From Treponema sp. (GTDB lineage: Bacteria; Spirochaetota; Spirochaetia; Treponematales; Breznakiellaceae), in the NCBI GenBank assembly GCA_031267115.1, contig JAIRZS010000103.1, forward strand, positions 1-15,692: a stretch of 15,692 bases of DNA, written 5' to 3'. How positions within the stretch are numbered: the stretch's first letter is position 1; the number at the start of each line of letters is the position of its first letter. This document shows, one piece after another, positions 6,377-14,875 of this stretch. The notes beneath the pieces are model-generated. The model was given only the letters and a program-made list of their open reading frames with translations, did not search any database and was not told the DNA's origin. The position numbers and the translations under genes are program-made.

Positions 6377-8272
6377 TTGAAAACACTAGATCAACTTACC
6401 ACTATTGAGCAAATGGAGGCTGATACCGCGAAGCTCCGCGAGCGGGCCTGCGAGGCCTGCGCGGAAACCTGGGAAGACCGGGCCAAGGCCCAGACTCCCC
6501 ACTGCAAATTCGGGGAAGACGGGATATGCTGCAAGAACTGTTCCATGGGTCCCTGCCGAGTCACCGCAAAGTCCCCCAGGGGCATCTGCGGGGCCGACGC
6601 GCACGCCATTGCGGGCCGGAACTACCTGCGCACAATCGCCGCGGGGACGAGCGCCCATTCGGACCATGCCCGGGAGATCCTCCACGTGCTCCATTCGACA
6701 AGCGCGGACGGGAACTACAAGGTCCGGGACGAGGCGAAGCTTATCGCCCTTGCCAGGGAATGGGGCATACCCACCGACGGCCGGGACATCTACGAGCTTG
6801 CCCACGAAGTTGCCGAAATGGGGCTTGACGAATTCGGCAAGCCTTTCGGGACCCAGCGTTTTATCAAACGGGCAATCCCGGAACGGCAGAAGACCTGGCA
6901 GGAGCAGGGGATTGAACCCCGGGCCATCGACCGGGAAATAGCTACCGCTATGCACATGACCCACATGGGGAACACCGCCGACGCGGAAGCCCTGATACAC
7001 CAGGGGCTGCGGACCGCCCTTTCCAACGGCTGGGGAGGATCCATGCTGGGTACGGAGATCACGGACATACTTTTCGGTACGCCGACAGTCAGAAATACCG
7101 AGGGCAACCTGGGCGTCCTGGAAAAGGAAATGGTAAATGTTGTAGTTCATGGGCACGATCCCGCCTTTTCCGAAATGGTGGTTACCGCCGCCGAGGTAAA
7201 GGAACTCCAGGACTATGCCAGGGGCAAAGGCGCCAAAGGCATAAACATAGTGGGCCTGTGCTGCACCGCCAACGAAGTCGCCATGAGGCACGGAGTCCGT
7301 ATGGCGGGGAACTTCCTCCAGCAGGAAAACGCGATCCTCACCGGCGCGGTCGAGATGATGTGCGTGGACGTGCAGTGTATTTTCCCGGCCCTGGCCCCTT
7401 TGAGCGAATGTTTCCACACAAAATTTGTTACCAGTTCCCCCATAGCCCGTATTCCCGGTTCTATCTACGTAGAGTTCAAGACCGAAACAGCTTTTGAACA
7501 GGCCAAGGATCTGATTAAAATGGCCATTGACAATTACGAAAACCGGGATGCCTCCAAGGTCTTTATCCCCCAAAACAAGCAGGCGGCCACGGTGGGCTAC
7601 CCCTGCGAGCAGATTATCAAGCACCTGGACGGCGTAACCAACAGCCATGTGGACGAACTCGGCTCTTACCGGCCCGCGGTGGACGCCATAAAAGCCGGAG
7701 TGCTGCGGGGCGCGGTCGGTATTGTCGGCTGCAACAACCCCAGGGTCCGGCCGGACTATTCCCACTTTGAGATCATGAAGGAGCTGCTCAAGAACGACAT
7801 CCTGATCGTCGCCACAGGCTGCGCGGCCCAGGTCGCCACCAAGGCGGGGCTTCTTGACCGGGAGGCCAAGTACCTCTGCGGCGCGGGCCTCAGACGGGTC
7901 TGCGAGCTGGTAAACATACCGCCCATCCTCCACATGGGGGCCTGCATCGACATCAGCCGGATACTGCTCCTCGTGAACGGTATTGCCAGGGACTGGGGGG
8001 TGGATACTACCCAGATCCCGGTTGTCGGCTGCGCCCCGGAATGGATGAGCGAAAAGGCGGTGTCCATCGCCAATTACGTAGTATCCACGGGCATAGACGT
8101 GTACCTGGGGATAGAACCCCAAGTTAAGGGCAGTTCCCAGATGATGGAGCTTATCACCCAGGGTACCCGGAATCTTACCGGGGCGGGCTATATCATCAAC
8201 AAGGACCCCCACGAACTGGTCCGGGCCATCATCGACGGCATCGAAGCGAAACGCGCCGCCCTGGGCATATAG
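6377..8272 (+). CDS. cooS: Anaerobic nickel CO dehydrogenase, catalytic subunit
   Basis: This enzyme interconverts CO2 and CO at a Ni-Fe-S C-cluster; with AcsB it supplies the carbonyl of acetyl-CoA (so acsA is an equally fair name). The length of 631 residues fits CooS. All metal ligands are visible. The D/B-cluster set is Cys43, Cys51, Cys52, Cys55, Cys60 and Cys71 (CKFGEDGICCKNCSMGPCRV region). The C-cluster set is His260 (VVVHGHDP), Cys295 (GLCCTANE), Cys334 (VDVQC), Cys452 (VGCNNP), Cys482 (ATGCAAQ) and Cys523 (HMGACIDIS). The catalytic Lys560 (CAPEWMSEK) and a His near 94-97 (AHSDH) are present. The start is TTG at 6377, with AGAGAGGGG upstream at good spacing; ATG 6413 is the alternative and would remove 12 residues with no known role. 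It is the first gene of the acs cluster, 15 bases ahead of cooC. Confidence 0.95.
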   Translation: MKTLDQLTTIEQMEADTAKLRERACEACAETWEDRAKAQTPHCKFGEDGICCKNCSMGPCRVTAKSPRGICGADAHAIAGRNYLRTIAAGTSAHSDHAREILHVLHSTSADGNYKVRDEAKLIALAREWGIPTDGRDIYELAHEVAEMGLDEFGKPFGTQRFIKRAIPERQKTWQEQGIEPRAIDREIATAMHMTHMGNTADAEALIHQGLRTALSNGWGGSMLGTEITDILFGTPTVRNTEGNLGVLEKEMVNVVVHGHDPAFSEMVVTAAEVKELQDYARGKGAKGINIVGLCCTANEVAMRHGVRMAGNFLQQENAILTGAVEMMCVDVQCIFPALAPLSECFHTKFVTSSPIARIPGSIYVEFKTETAFEQAKDLIKMAIDNYENRDASKVFIPQNKQAATVGYPCEQIIKHLDGVTNSHVDELGSYRPAVDAIKAGVLRGAVGIVGCNNPRVRPDYSHFEIMKELLKNDILIVATGCAAQVATKAGLLDREAKYLCGAGLRRVCELVNIPPILHMGACIDISRILLLVNGIARDWGVDTTQIPVVGCAPEWMSEKAVSIANYVVSTGIDVYLGIEPQVKGSSQMMELITQGTRNLTGAGYIINKDPHELVRAIIDGIEAKRAALGI

Positions 8273-8287
8273 GAAAAACAGCGCCCC

Positions 8288-9097
8288 ATGAAAATCGCCA
8301 TTACGGGAAAAGGCGGGGTCGGCAAGACCACCCTGGCGGCGGTGCTTGCCCGGCTTTACGCGGCCGAGGGCAGGACGGTCCTCGCGGTAGACGTGGACCC
8401 CGACGCGAACCTTGGCCTGGCCCTGGGCTTCTCCGAGGAGGAGCTTGCCGGCATTACCCCTATCTCGAAGATGAAGGACCTGATCGCCGAGCGTACCGGT
8501 TCGGATTCGGACGGCCTGGGGAAGTTCTTCAAGATCAACCCCAAAGTAGACGATATTCCGGATCGTTTCGCCAGGGAGAAGAACGGGGTAAAACTCCTGA
8601 TAATGGGGACCGTGGAAACGGGCGGCTCGGGCTGCGTATGCCCGGAGCATGTCATGGTCAAGCGGGTCATTTCGCACCTGGTCCTGGGAAGGGACGAGGC
8701 GGTGATCATGGACATGGAAGCCGGGCTTGAACACCTGGGCCGGGGAACCGCGGGCATGGTAGACGAATTTATCGTGGTAATAGAGCCGGGGGCGCGGAGC
8801 ATCCAGACCTACCGCAAGGTAAAGGAGCTTGCCGCGGACCTGGGAGTAAAGAAGGTAAACGTGGTGGCGAACAAGGTGCGGAGTCCTGAAGACGAAGCGT
8901 TTCTCCGGGAACGAATCCCGGCGGAAGACTTTTTCGGCGCCGTTAGTTACAGCGACGATGTCGCGAGCGCGGACCGGCGGGGTATATCACCCTTCGACAC
9001 AAGCGCGGCGGCAAAAGACGAAATCAGGAGAATCAAGGAAAAAATTGATTCCTCCATAAAACCTAAACCTACAACAAATAAAGGAATGAATCCATGA
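8288..9097 (+). CDS. cooC: CooC-type nickel-insertion ATPase (CODH/ACS maturation)
   Basis: A MinD/ParA-like P-loop ATPase that loads nickel into CODH or, for the closely related AcsF forms, acetyl-CoA synthase. The 269 residues show the deviant Walker A GKGGVGKTT (7-15), a Mrp/MinD-like VDVDPDANLG (35-43), the nickel-binding Cys-X-Cys of the family (GCVCPE, Cys116 and Cys118), and VIMDMEAGLEHLGRGT (139-154). It lies between cooS and acsB, 15 bases after the first and overlapping the second by four bases (ATGA), so it is probably made in step with both targets. Whether it serves the C-cluster, the A-cluster or both cannot be decided from sequence. Only one such ATPase is in the window. Confidence 0.93.
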   Translation: MKIAITGKGGVGKTTLAAVLARLYAAEGRTVLAVDVDPDANLGLALGFSEEELAGITPISKMKDLIAERTGSDSDGLGKFFKINPKVDDIPDRFAREKNGVKLLIMGTVETGGSGCVCPEHVMVKRVISHLVLGRDEAVIMDMEAGLEHLGRGTAGMVDEFIVVIEPGARSIQTYRKVKELAADLGVKKVNVVANKVRSPEDEAFLRERIPAEDFFGAVSYSDDVASADRRGISPFDTSAAAKDEIRRIKEKIDSSIKPKPTTNKGMNP

Positions 9098-11235
9098 AAC
9101 TGCTTTTTAACCGTGTATACGATGGCGTCGATGAAATGTACGCTATCGCCGAAAAAGCCCTGAACGAGACGGTAGCGGAACTTGGAGAGTCCGCTCCTAT
9201 TGCCATGCCGAATACAGCCTACTTCCTGGCTAACCATCTGGCATACCTCTCGAAAAAAGTAACGACCCTGGGCGAACTCAAGGCGTGTTTTCCCGAGATA
9301 AAGAACTGGATGCCCCACGGGAACCGGCTGGGCGACGTGTTTAATTCCGGCTTCGGCACCGTAATGGCCGCCGAAGTGATCGAGGCCTGCAAGTACGCCA
9401 AAAGCCCCGCCCCCTACGGCGAAGGCGACGGGCGCCAGTACTGGGGCCACATGAGCGACGCCGAAGTGCGCGAGCTGGGAGTGCCACTGGTTACCGGCGA
9501 CATACCGGGCTTTGTGGTCATCATCGGCCCCGCGCCCTCCGACGAAGAGGCCGCGGAACTCATAAAAGGCTATCAAAGCCGCGCCATCTTTGTATTCCTC
9601 ATCGGGGGAATCATCGATCAGGCGAAACGGATGAATGTCAATATGAACTTTTCCGTGCGCGTGGTGCCTGTAGGGCCGGACATCTGGTCGGTGGCCCATA
9701 TCATCTCCGTGGTGAACCGCGCGGCCATGATCTTCGGGAATGTCCAGCCCGGGGACCGCGAGGCTTTTGACCACTACACCTTCCACCGTATCCGGGCCTT
9801 TGTAAACGCGTTCGCGCCGGTAGCGGACATTGTAGTCGGCTGCGGCGGCGGCGCCATTGCCATGGGCTTCCCGGTCATCACCAACGATACAAAGGATATG
9901 TGGGCCGTCCCCAAAAGCCTCATAATCCAGACCGATACCAAGGATTTTATCGAAACTTCCCTGGAGGCAAGGGACATCAAGATCAAGGTAACAAAGATCG
10001 ACATTCCCGTGGCCTTCTCTTCGGCTTTCGAGGGGGAAATTGTGCGCAGGCCCGATACCCAGGTCGATATAGACGCCACCAAGATGGACTGTTTCGAGTG
10101 GGTGCGTACCCTTGACCTTTCCGAAATCGAGGACCACCGGATCGAGCTTATCGGCCCGGACATCGACACCGTCGAGGCGGGGAACCGTTTCCCCATGGCG
10201 ATGATCGTGGAAGTCGGCGGCAAAAATATGCAGAGCGATTTCGAGCCTGTATTCGAGAGGAGGATCCACCACTTCGTCAACTTTATGGAAGGGGTGATGC
10301 ACACCGGCCAGAGGGACCTTATCCGGGTACGGGTAAGCAGGAGCGCTTTTGCCGCGGGTTTCCGGGCAAAACACTTCGGCGAAGTCCTTTACGCCAAGAT
10401 GAAGAGCGAGTACGAAAAGGTTATCGACAAATGCCAGGTTAAAATAATCACCGATCCGGAAAAACTCAAAGAACTCAAGGTTCAGGCCCTGGCAGCCTAT
10501 GAAAAACGGGACGCCCGGCTCCAGACCCTTACGGACGAAAGCGTCGAGGTATTCTACAACTGCATACTCTGCCAGTCCTTTTCGCCTTCCCATGTCTGCG
10601 TAGTCACCCCGGAACGGCTCGGCCTCTGCGGGGCTGTTTCCTGGCTGGACGCCAAGGCCACCAACGAGCTTGACCCCAACGGCCCCTGCAAGATCGTAAC
10701 CAAGGAGCGGGTAGTAGACGACAAACTTGGAATATGGGAAGATGTGAACGAGGCGGTGAATCAGGCATCCCACGGGTCCCTGCAGCAGGTGACGCTTTAT
10801 TCCATTATGCAGGACCCCATGACAAGCTGCGGCTGTTTTGAGTGCATCTGCGGCATCGAGCCTTTTTCCAACGGCGTCGTAATCGTCAACCGGGAACATT
10901 CGGGCATGACCCCCCTGGGAATGACTTTCTCCGAAATGGCCTCCATGACCGGCGGCGGCGTCCAGACCCCGGGCTTTATGGGCCACGGCAAGCAGTTCAT
11001 CTCTTCCAAGAAATTTATGGCTGCCGAGGGCGGCCCCGCGCGTATTGTGTGGATGCCCAAGGCGCTTAAGGACTTTGTAGGGGCCAAACTCAACAAGTCC
11101 GCCCATGAGCTGTACGGGATCGACGATTTTGTATCCATGATCGGCGATGAGACGGTTACCGAGGACGCCGAGAGCTTGATGAACCACCTCTCGGAAAAAG
11201 GCCACCCGGTCCTTGCCCTGGAACCGCTGATGTAA
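9094..11235 (+). CDS. acsB: Acetyl-CoA synthase, CODH/ACS complex
   Basis: Condenses CO from CODH, the methyl group from the corrinoid protein and CoA to acetyl-CoA at the Ni-Ni-[4Fe-4S] A-cluster. The 713 residues match the full-length bacterial three-domain enzyme (about 730), not the shorter archaeal form. The N-terminal domain (about 1-310) is the CODH-binding, tunnel-carrying part that archaeal versions lack. The A-cluster ligands are Cys490, Cys493 (YNCILCQSF), Cys502 (HVC) and Cys512 (GLCGAVSW), plus the Cys579-Gly-Cys581 motif (SCGCFEC) that holds the distal nickel. Its ATG overlaps the cooC stop (ATGA), with AAAGGA a short way upstream. Its TAA lies at the foot of a large terminator-like hairpin. 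Identification is very secure. Confidence 0.96.
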   Translation: MKLLFNRVYDGVDEMYAIAEKALNETVAELGESAPIAMPNTAYFLANHLAYLSKKVTTLGELKACFPEIKNWMPHGNRLGDVFNSGFGTVMAAEVIEACKYAKSPAPYGEGDGRQYWGHMSDAEVRELGVPLVTGDIPGFVVIIGPAPSDEEAAELIKGYQSRAIFVFLIGGIIDQAKRMNVNMNFSVRVVPVGPDIWSVAHIISVVNRAAMIFGNVQPGDREAFDHYTFHRIRAFVNAFAPVADIVVGCGGGAIAMGFPVITNDTKDMWAVPKSLIIQTDTKDFIETSLEARDIKIKVTKIDIPVAFSSAFEGEIVRRPDTQVDIDATKMDCFEWVRTLDLSEIEDHRIELIGPDIDTVEAGNRFPMAMIVEVGGKNMQSDFEPVFERRIHHFVNFMEGVMHTGQRDLIRVRVSRSAFAAGFRAKHFGEVLYAKMKSEYEKVIDKCQVKIITDPEKLKELKVQALAAYEKRDARLQTLTDESVEVFYNCILCQSFSPSHVCVVTPERLGLCGAVSWLDAKATNELDPNGPCKIVTKERVVDDKLGIWEDVNEAVNQASHGSLQQVTLYSIMQDPMTSCGCFECICGIEPFSNGVVIVNREHSGMTPLGMTFSEMASMTGGGVQTPGFMGHGKQFISSKKFMAAEGGPARIVWMPKALKDFVGAKLNKSAHELYGIDDFVSMIGDETVTEDAESLMNHLSEKGHPVLALEPLM

Positions 11236-11318
11236 AAATCCGCGCGGAAATAACATGGTTAAATGAACTACCCCGCCGCAGAAATTGGGCCAATGGCCCG
11301 GCGGGGTATCGGATTTTT
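11234..11318 (+). terminator. Terminator-like hairpin between acsB and acsD
   Basis: TACCCCGCCG (11269-11278) pairs perfectly with CGGCGGGGTA (11299-11308), with a small inner GGGCC/GGCCC. Outside it, AAAAATCCG (11234-11242, beginning in the acsB stop codon) pairs with CGGATTTTT (11310-11318), which ends in five T. It should end or reduce transcription after acsB. Confidence 0.7.
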
Positions 11319-11340
11319 CCCCGAAGAATCTGATATTCGG

Positions 11341-11437
11341 GCCTCTTGAAAACCCCAACCGGGTTTTACCGGAGGCTCTTATTGGGAAATTTATTATTAT
11401 ACCGGGGGCCTGCTGCCCCGCCGTCGCCGGCGCAGCA
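11341..11437 (+). other. Two further hairpins in the acsB-acsD gap
   Basis: The first is GCCTC (11341-11345)/GAGGC (11372-11376) enclosing AAAACCC (11349-11355)/GGGTTTT (11361-11367). The second is TGCTGC (11411-11416)/GCAGCA (11432-11437) enclosing GCCG/CGGC with a CCC bulge. Neither is followed by a T run. Between them lies an AT-rich stretch (11382-11401) that could include a promoter -10, but no acceptable -35 is seen. The gap carries no gene. Confidence 0.45.
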
Positions 11438-11523
11438 AAAGAACCGTCCCAGAGGCTCCCTTGCGGGCCGGTGAGCGGATTTTTGGGTATCAGGCCCCTG
11501 AAAAAACTTTAAGGAGAGTTTGT

Positions 11524-12465
11524 ATGCCGTTTAAAAGTAATCCGCAGAAGTTCAGCGCCTCCATCAAAGAGGTGGTGATCGGAACGGGGGAGACCGCCAT
11601 TACCCTGGGAGGCGCGAACGTGCTTCCCCTGTACAGTTTTGACGCGCCCATCAAAAATCCCCCCAGGGTGGGGATTGAGGTTTCCGATCTGGGCCCCGAC
11701 AGGGATCTGCCCGGAATCGCCGAATTTTACGCCGGGGCGGAAACCACCGCCGACCAGGTCAGGCGCGCCTGTGAAAAATCCGGAGCCGCCTTTGTCAGCC
11801 TTTCCCTTGAAAGCGCCGACCCCAACGGCGCCAACAAGCCGGTGGAAGACTGCGTAGCCCTGTGCAGGGAAGCCGCCGAGGCCGCGACCCTGCCCCTGGT
11901 AATCCAGGGCAGCAAGAATGTCGAGAAGGACAAGACCCTGTTTGAAAAAATCGCCGAAGCGCTGGAGGGCAGGAATGTGCTGCTCTTGTCCGCCAAAGAA
12001 GAAAACCACAAGGCCATCGCGGTGGCGGCGGTGCTGGCGTATAAGCAGAACATCGGCGCGGAATCGGCGGTTGATATCAACCTGGCCAAGCAGCTCAACG
12101 TGCTCATCTCCCAGGCGGGCGTTACCACCCCGAACGTGGTGATGAACGTAGGTTCGGCGGCTGCCGGTTACGGCTTCGAGTACGTAGCCTCCACAATGGA
12201 GCGGGTCAAGGCGGCGGCCCTGGCCCAGAACGATACGGCCCTCCAGTTCCCCATCCTGACCCCGGTCGGCCCCGAAGCATGGTCGGTAAAAGAAGCGCTG
12301 GTATCCGAAGAAGATTTCCCCGAATGGGGCCCGGTAGAGCAGCGGGGCATCGACATGGAAGTGGCCACCGCGGCGGCCGTCCTGGCAGCCGGTTCCGACG
12401 CGGTGATCCTGCGCCACCCGGCTTCGGTAAAGGCCGTTACAAAACTTATCGCGGAAATTATTTAA
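11524..12465 (+). CDS. acsD: Corrinoid iron-sulfur protein, small (beta) subunit
   Basis: The small subunit pairs with AcsC to hold the cobalamin that carries the methyl group from methyltetrahydrofolate to acetyl-CoA synthase. 313 residues, close to the family's usual ~310-325. Family-like stretches are EVVIGTGETAITLGGANVLP (17-36), then YSFDAPIKNPPRVGIEVSD, and in the C-terminal half PNVVMNVGSAAAGYGFEYVA and TPVGPEAWSVKEAL. It is a TIM barrel that lacks metal-binding Cys clusters, as expected. The ATG at 11524 follows AAGGAGAG at ideal spacing; an in-frame GTG at 11461 would add 21 residues with no family support. It sits 288 bases after acsB, beyond a terminator-like hairpin, and 15 bases before acsC. 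Confidence 0.94.
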   Translation: MPFKSNPQKFSASIKEVVIGTGETAITLGGANVLPLYSFDAPIKNPPRVGIEVSDLGPDRDLPGIAEFYAGAETTADQVRRACEKSGAAFVSLSLESADPNGANKPVEDCVALCREAAEAATLPLVIQGSKNVEKDKTLFEKIAEALEGRNVLLLSAKEENHKAIAVAAVLAYKQNIGAESAVDINLAKQLNVLISQAGVTTPNVVMNVGSAAAGYGFEYVASTMERVKAAALAQNDTALQFPILTPVGPEAWSVKEALVSEEDFPEWGPVEQRGIDMEVATAAAVLAAGSDAVILRHPASVKAVTKLIAEII

Positions 12466-12480
12466 GGAAGGAAGGAAAAA

Positions 12481-13812
12481 ATGGCTTTAAAAGGATTAGA
12501 TATATTCAAACTGACCCCGAAGACGAACTGCAAGGACTGCGGCAACCCCACCTGCATGGCCTTTGCCATGAAAGTCGCCCAGGGCGCCGTCGCCCTGGAA
12601 AAATGCCCCCACATGAGCCCCGAGGCTCTTAAAACCCTGGGCGAGGCCACCGAGCCGCCCATGAAGAGCCTCAAGGTCGGAACCGGCGTAACCGAGCGCG
12701 GCCTTGGCGGGGAAACAGTTCTTTTCAGGCACGAAAAGACCTTTGTATCCAAGTGCCTCTACGGCGTTGTCGTCTGTTCGGAATGTATAGACCAGAAACT
12801 CCCCCATCTGGAGAAGATCGACTACGAGCGTATCGGCGAACGCATGGGCGTGGAATTTTTCGATGTGCTTTACCAGGGCGACAAGGCCGCGTTTCTGGAA
12901 ACAGTAAAGAAGGCCCAGGCCGCCAGGCGTACCCTTATCCTGGAAGTGGATGACGAGGACGCCGCCAAAGCGGCCCTTGACATTGTCAAGGCCGAAAAGC
13001 CCATACTCAACGGGGCAAATGAGAAGAACTACGAGGCGTTTAACAAGATAGCCGTCGAAGCCGGCGTAACCCTGGGCGTTACCGGGCCGAGCCTGGACAG
13101 CATCCACGACACAGTCGCCGCGCTGGAAGCCGCGGGGAACAAAAATCTCGTTATCGATGTAGGCGCTTCCTCCGCCAAAGAGGTGTTTTCCAGGACAGTA
13201 CAGATACGGCGGGCCGCCCTCAAGGACGGGGACCGGACCTTCGGCTACCCCACCATCGTCAACCTGTACAGGGTTGCCAAGGGCAACCACGAACTACAGA
13301 CAGCCCTCGCCGCGCTTTTCACCATGAAGTACGGGTCCATCATCCTGCTGGAAGATTTAAGCTATTCCCAGGCCCTGCCCCTCTACGGACTCAGGCAGAA
13401 CATCTACACCGACCCCCAGAAACCCATGAAGGTAGAACCCGGCGTCTATCCCATCAACGGGGCCGACGAGAACGCCATCTGCGCCACCACCGTAGACTTT
13501 GCCCTTACCTACTTCATCGTCTCGGGCGAGCTGGAACGCTCCGGCGTACCCGTAAACCTGCTCATCTCCGACGCGGGCGGCTACTCCGTACTCACCGCCT
13601 GGGCCGCCGGCAAACTGTCCGCCAGCTCCGTTGCCCGCTTCATCAAGGAAAAGGACATCGAGGGCAAGATCAAGAACCGGAATCTGGTCATTCCCGGAAA
13701 AGTAGCGGTCCTCAAAGGCGAGCTGGAGGAGAACCTCCCGGGCTGGAAGATCATCGTCGCCCCCAACGAGGCCGTAGGCGCGGTAAAGTTCCTCAAGGAA
13801 CTAAAAGTCTGA
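12481..13812 (+). CDS. acsC: Corrinoid iron-sulfur protein, large (gamma) subunit
   Basis: The large CFeSP subunit carries a [4Fe-4S] cluster that reactivates oxidised cobalt, and the corrinoid itself. 443 residues, the normal length. The N-terminal cluster motif is intact: Cys17-X2-Cys20-X4-Cys25-X16-Cys42 (NCKDCGNPTC, then LEKCPHM). A TIM barrel occupies roughly 90-320. The C-terminal corrinoid-binding domain includes NLLISDAGGYSVLTAWAAGK and ends in GKVAVLKGELEENLPGWKII. GGAAGGAAGG precedes the ATG, giving a strong ribosome site, and acsD ends 15 bases upstream, so the two subunits are co-translated from one message. The reductive activator AcsV, which this protein normally needs, is not in the window. 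Confidence 0.95.
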   Translation: MALKGLDIFKLTPKTNCKDCGNPTCMAFAMKVAQGAVALEKCPHMSPEALKTLGEATEPPMKSLKVGTGVTERGLGGETVLFRHEKTFVSKCLYGVVVCSECIDQKLPHLEKIDYERIGERMGVEFFDVLYQGDKAAFLETVKKAQAARRTLILEVDDEDAAKAALDIVKAEKPILNGANEKNYEAFNKIAVEAGVTLGVTGPSLDSIHDTVAALEAAGNKNLVIDVGASSAKEVFSRTVQIRRAALKDGDRTFGYPTIVNLYRVAKGNHELQTALAALFTMKYGSIILLEDLSYSQALPLYGLRQNIYTDPQKPMKVEPGVYPINGADENAICATTVDFALTYFIVSGELERSGVPVNLLISDAGGYSVLTAWAAGKLSASSVARFIKEKDIEGKIKNRNLVIPGKVAVLKGELEENLPGWKIIVAPNEAVGAVKFLKELKV

Positions 13813-13820
13813 TTTTTAGG

Positions 13821-13852
13821 TTTTCCCCGGAATCTGCCTGGTTTCGGGGAAA
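13821..13852 (+). repeat. Short dispersed hairpin, family C copy 2
   Basis: TTTCCCCG (13822-13829) and CGGGGAAA (13845-13852) are perfect complements. The whole 32 bases align with 4709-4740; where the outer stem differs, pairing is kept. A looser relative starts in the terminator T run at 11314-11340 (TTTTTCCCCG, AATCTG, TTCGGG). Confidence 0.5.
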
Positions 13853-13857
13853 GCTGC

Positions 13858-13886
13858 CGGAAAAGCGGGCCAATGCCCGTTTTCCG
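13858..13886 (+). other. Hairpin in the acsC-acsE gap
   Basis: CGGAAAA (13858-13864) pairs with TTTTCCG (13880-13886), and inside it CGGGC pairs with GCCCG around a CAAT loop, with one bulged G. The right arm carries only four T and then CCG, so it is a weak terminator at best and may instead set mRNA processing between acsC and acsE. The loop GGGCCAATG also occurs in the acsB-acsD hairpin. Confidence 0.5.
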
Positions 13887-13923
13887 TATAACCCGCGAAA
13901 CGCAATTTATCTGGAGGATAAAC

Positions 13924-14712
13924 ATGGCAGGCAAATTTATCGTAATCGGTGAACGAATTCACTGCATATCGCCGGTAATCCGGGCGGCGATGGAGACCAA
14001 GGACCCGGAACCCCTTTTGAAAAGGGCCGGAGAACAGCTCGACGCCGGGGCGGCGTACCTCGACGTAAACATCGGCCCCGCCGAGAAAACCGGCGAGGAC
14101 CTGATGAAATGGGCGGTCAAGCTCTTGCAGGACAACTTCGACAACGTGCCGCTCTGCCTGGACACGGCGAACAAAAAGGCAATCGAGGCCGGCATCTCGG
14201 TATACAACCGCGCCAAAGGCAAGCCCATCGTAAATTCCGCGGACGCCGGCGACCGTATCGGCTACATCGACCTCGCCGCGGCCAACGAGGCCATCGTCAT
14301 CGCCCTCTGTTCCAAAGAAGGCGTCCCCTCGGACAACGACGAGCGCATGGCCTACTGCCAGGAAATGCTGGAGCGGGGCATGGGCCAGGGCATGGAAGCC
14401 GAGGACCTCTGGTTCGATCCCCTGTTCCTGGTCATCAAAGGCATGCAGGACAAGCAGAAAGACGTGCTGGACTTTATCAAGCAGCTTTCCGACATGGGCT
14501 TCAATTCCACCGGCGGCCTTTCCAATGTTTCCAACATGATGCCCAAGCACATCAGGCCCATCATGGATTCGACCATGATTTCCATGGCCATCAACCAGGG
14601 CCTCACCTCGGCCATAGTCAACCCCTGCGATCTCCGGCTCATGGAAGCGGTCAAGTCCTCGGACATCATCATGAACCACAGCCTCTACGCCGACTCCTAT
14701 CTGGAACTGTAG
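13924..14712 (+). CDS. acsE: Methyltetrahydrofolate:corrinoid iron-sulfur protein methyltransferase
   Basis: Moves the methyl group from CH3-tetrahydrofolate to Co(I) of the AcsCD corrinoid protein, linking the folate branch to acetyl-CoA synthase. 262 residues, the usual length, in a pterin-binding TIM barrel. Conserved elements are IGERIH (8-13), LDVNIGPA (46-53), CLDTANKKAIEAG (78-90, Asn83 in the place of the Asn that hydrogen-bonds the pterin), IVNSADAG (102-109), DLWFDPL (161-167, Asp165) and GLSNVSN (198-204, Asn201). The ATG at 13924 follows TGGAGG at good spacing; an earlier in-frame ATG at 13873 overlaps a hairpin and is less likely. It lies 111 bases after acsC. A homologue in a corrinoid methionine synthase could look similar, but the context decides for AcsE. 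Confidence 0.94.
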   Translation: MAGKFIVIGERIHCISPVIRAAMETKDPEPLLKRAGEQLDAGAAYLDVNIGPAEKTGEDLMKWAVKLLQDNFDNVPLCLDTANKKAIEAGISVYNRAKGKPIVNSADAGDRIGYIDLAAANEAIVIALCSKEGVPSDNDERMAYCQEMLERGMGQGMEAEDLWFDPLFLVIKGMQDKQKDVLDFIKQLSDMGFNSTGGLSNVSNMMPKHIRPIMDSTMISMAINQGLTSAIVNPCDLRLMEAVKSSDIIMNHSLYADSYLEL

Positions 14713-14733
14713 TTCATTTTATCCGATACTAAA

Positions 14734-14835
14734 GGGGGGGCCTGTTACCGGGAGGCGGGTGCCTTAAACCGGGCCGCCGTCCGGCCCCCCTGCGGCCGGG
14801 CCAGGGTCCCGGCCTACCCCCCCGCAAATGCAGCA
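14734..14835 (+). repeat. Dispersed G/C-rich intergenic element, family B copy 2
   Basis: Second copy of the element at 1105-1271, in the same orientation. GGGGGGCC (14735-14742) pairs with GGCCCCCC (14783-14790). The copies share CCTGTTACCGG, AGGCGGG, ACCGGGCCGC and CGGCCCCCCTGCGG or a close match, and later CTACCCCCC and AATGCAGC. It fills most of the 163-base space between acsE and the His-rich gene. It contains an ATG (14828) in frame with that gene, but the real start lies downstream. Confidence 0.7.
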
Positions 14836-14875
14836 GGCTCCCGGACAGCCCGCTTTTTTTACAGGAGGCAGCGTT

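Noticed and set aside
8947..11358. 803-codon open frame on the minus strand opposite acsB
   Set aside because: It is the mirror of a G/C-rich third-position gene; it has no protein-family features, and acsB itself is unmistakable. The long minus-strand frames at 987-2471 and 6386-8734 are rejected for the same reason.
11382..11400. AT-rich stretch with TATTAT as an acsD promoter
   Set aside because: No recognisable -35 at 16-18 bases; left as uncertain in the gap description.
11402..11480. Third copy of repeat B (GGGGGCCTGCT and GCGGGCCGG shared)
   Set aside because: Only short G/C-rich words match and the order is not kept over the core; chance is likely in this composition.
14828..14875. 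Longer N-terminus for the His-rich protein from the ATG at 14828
   Set aside because: Those codons lie at the end of repeat B and have no ribosome site; AGGAGG stands right before the ATG at 14876.
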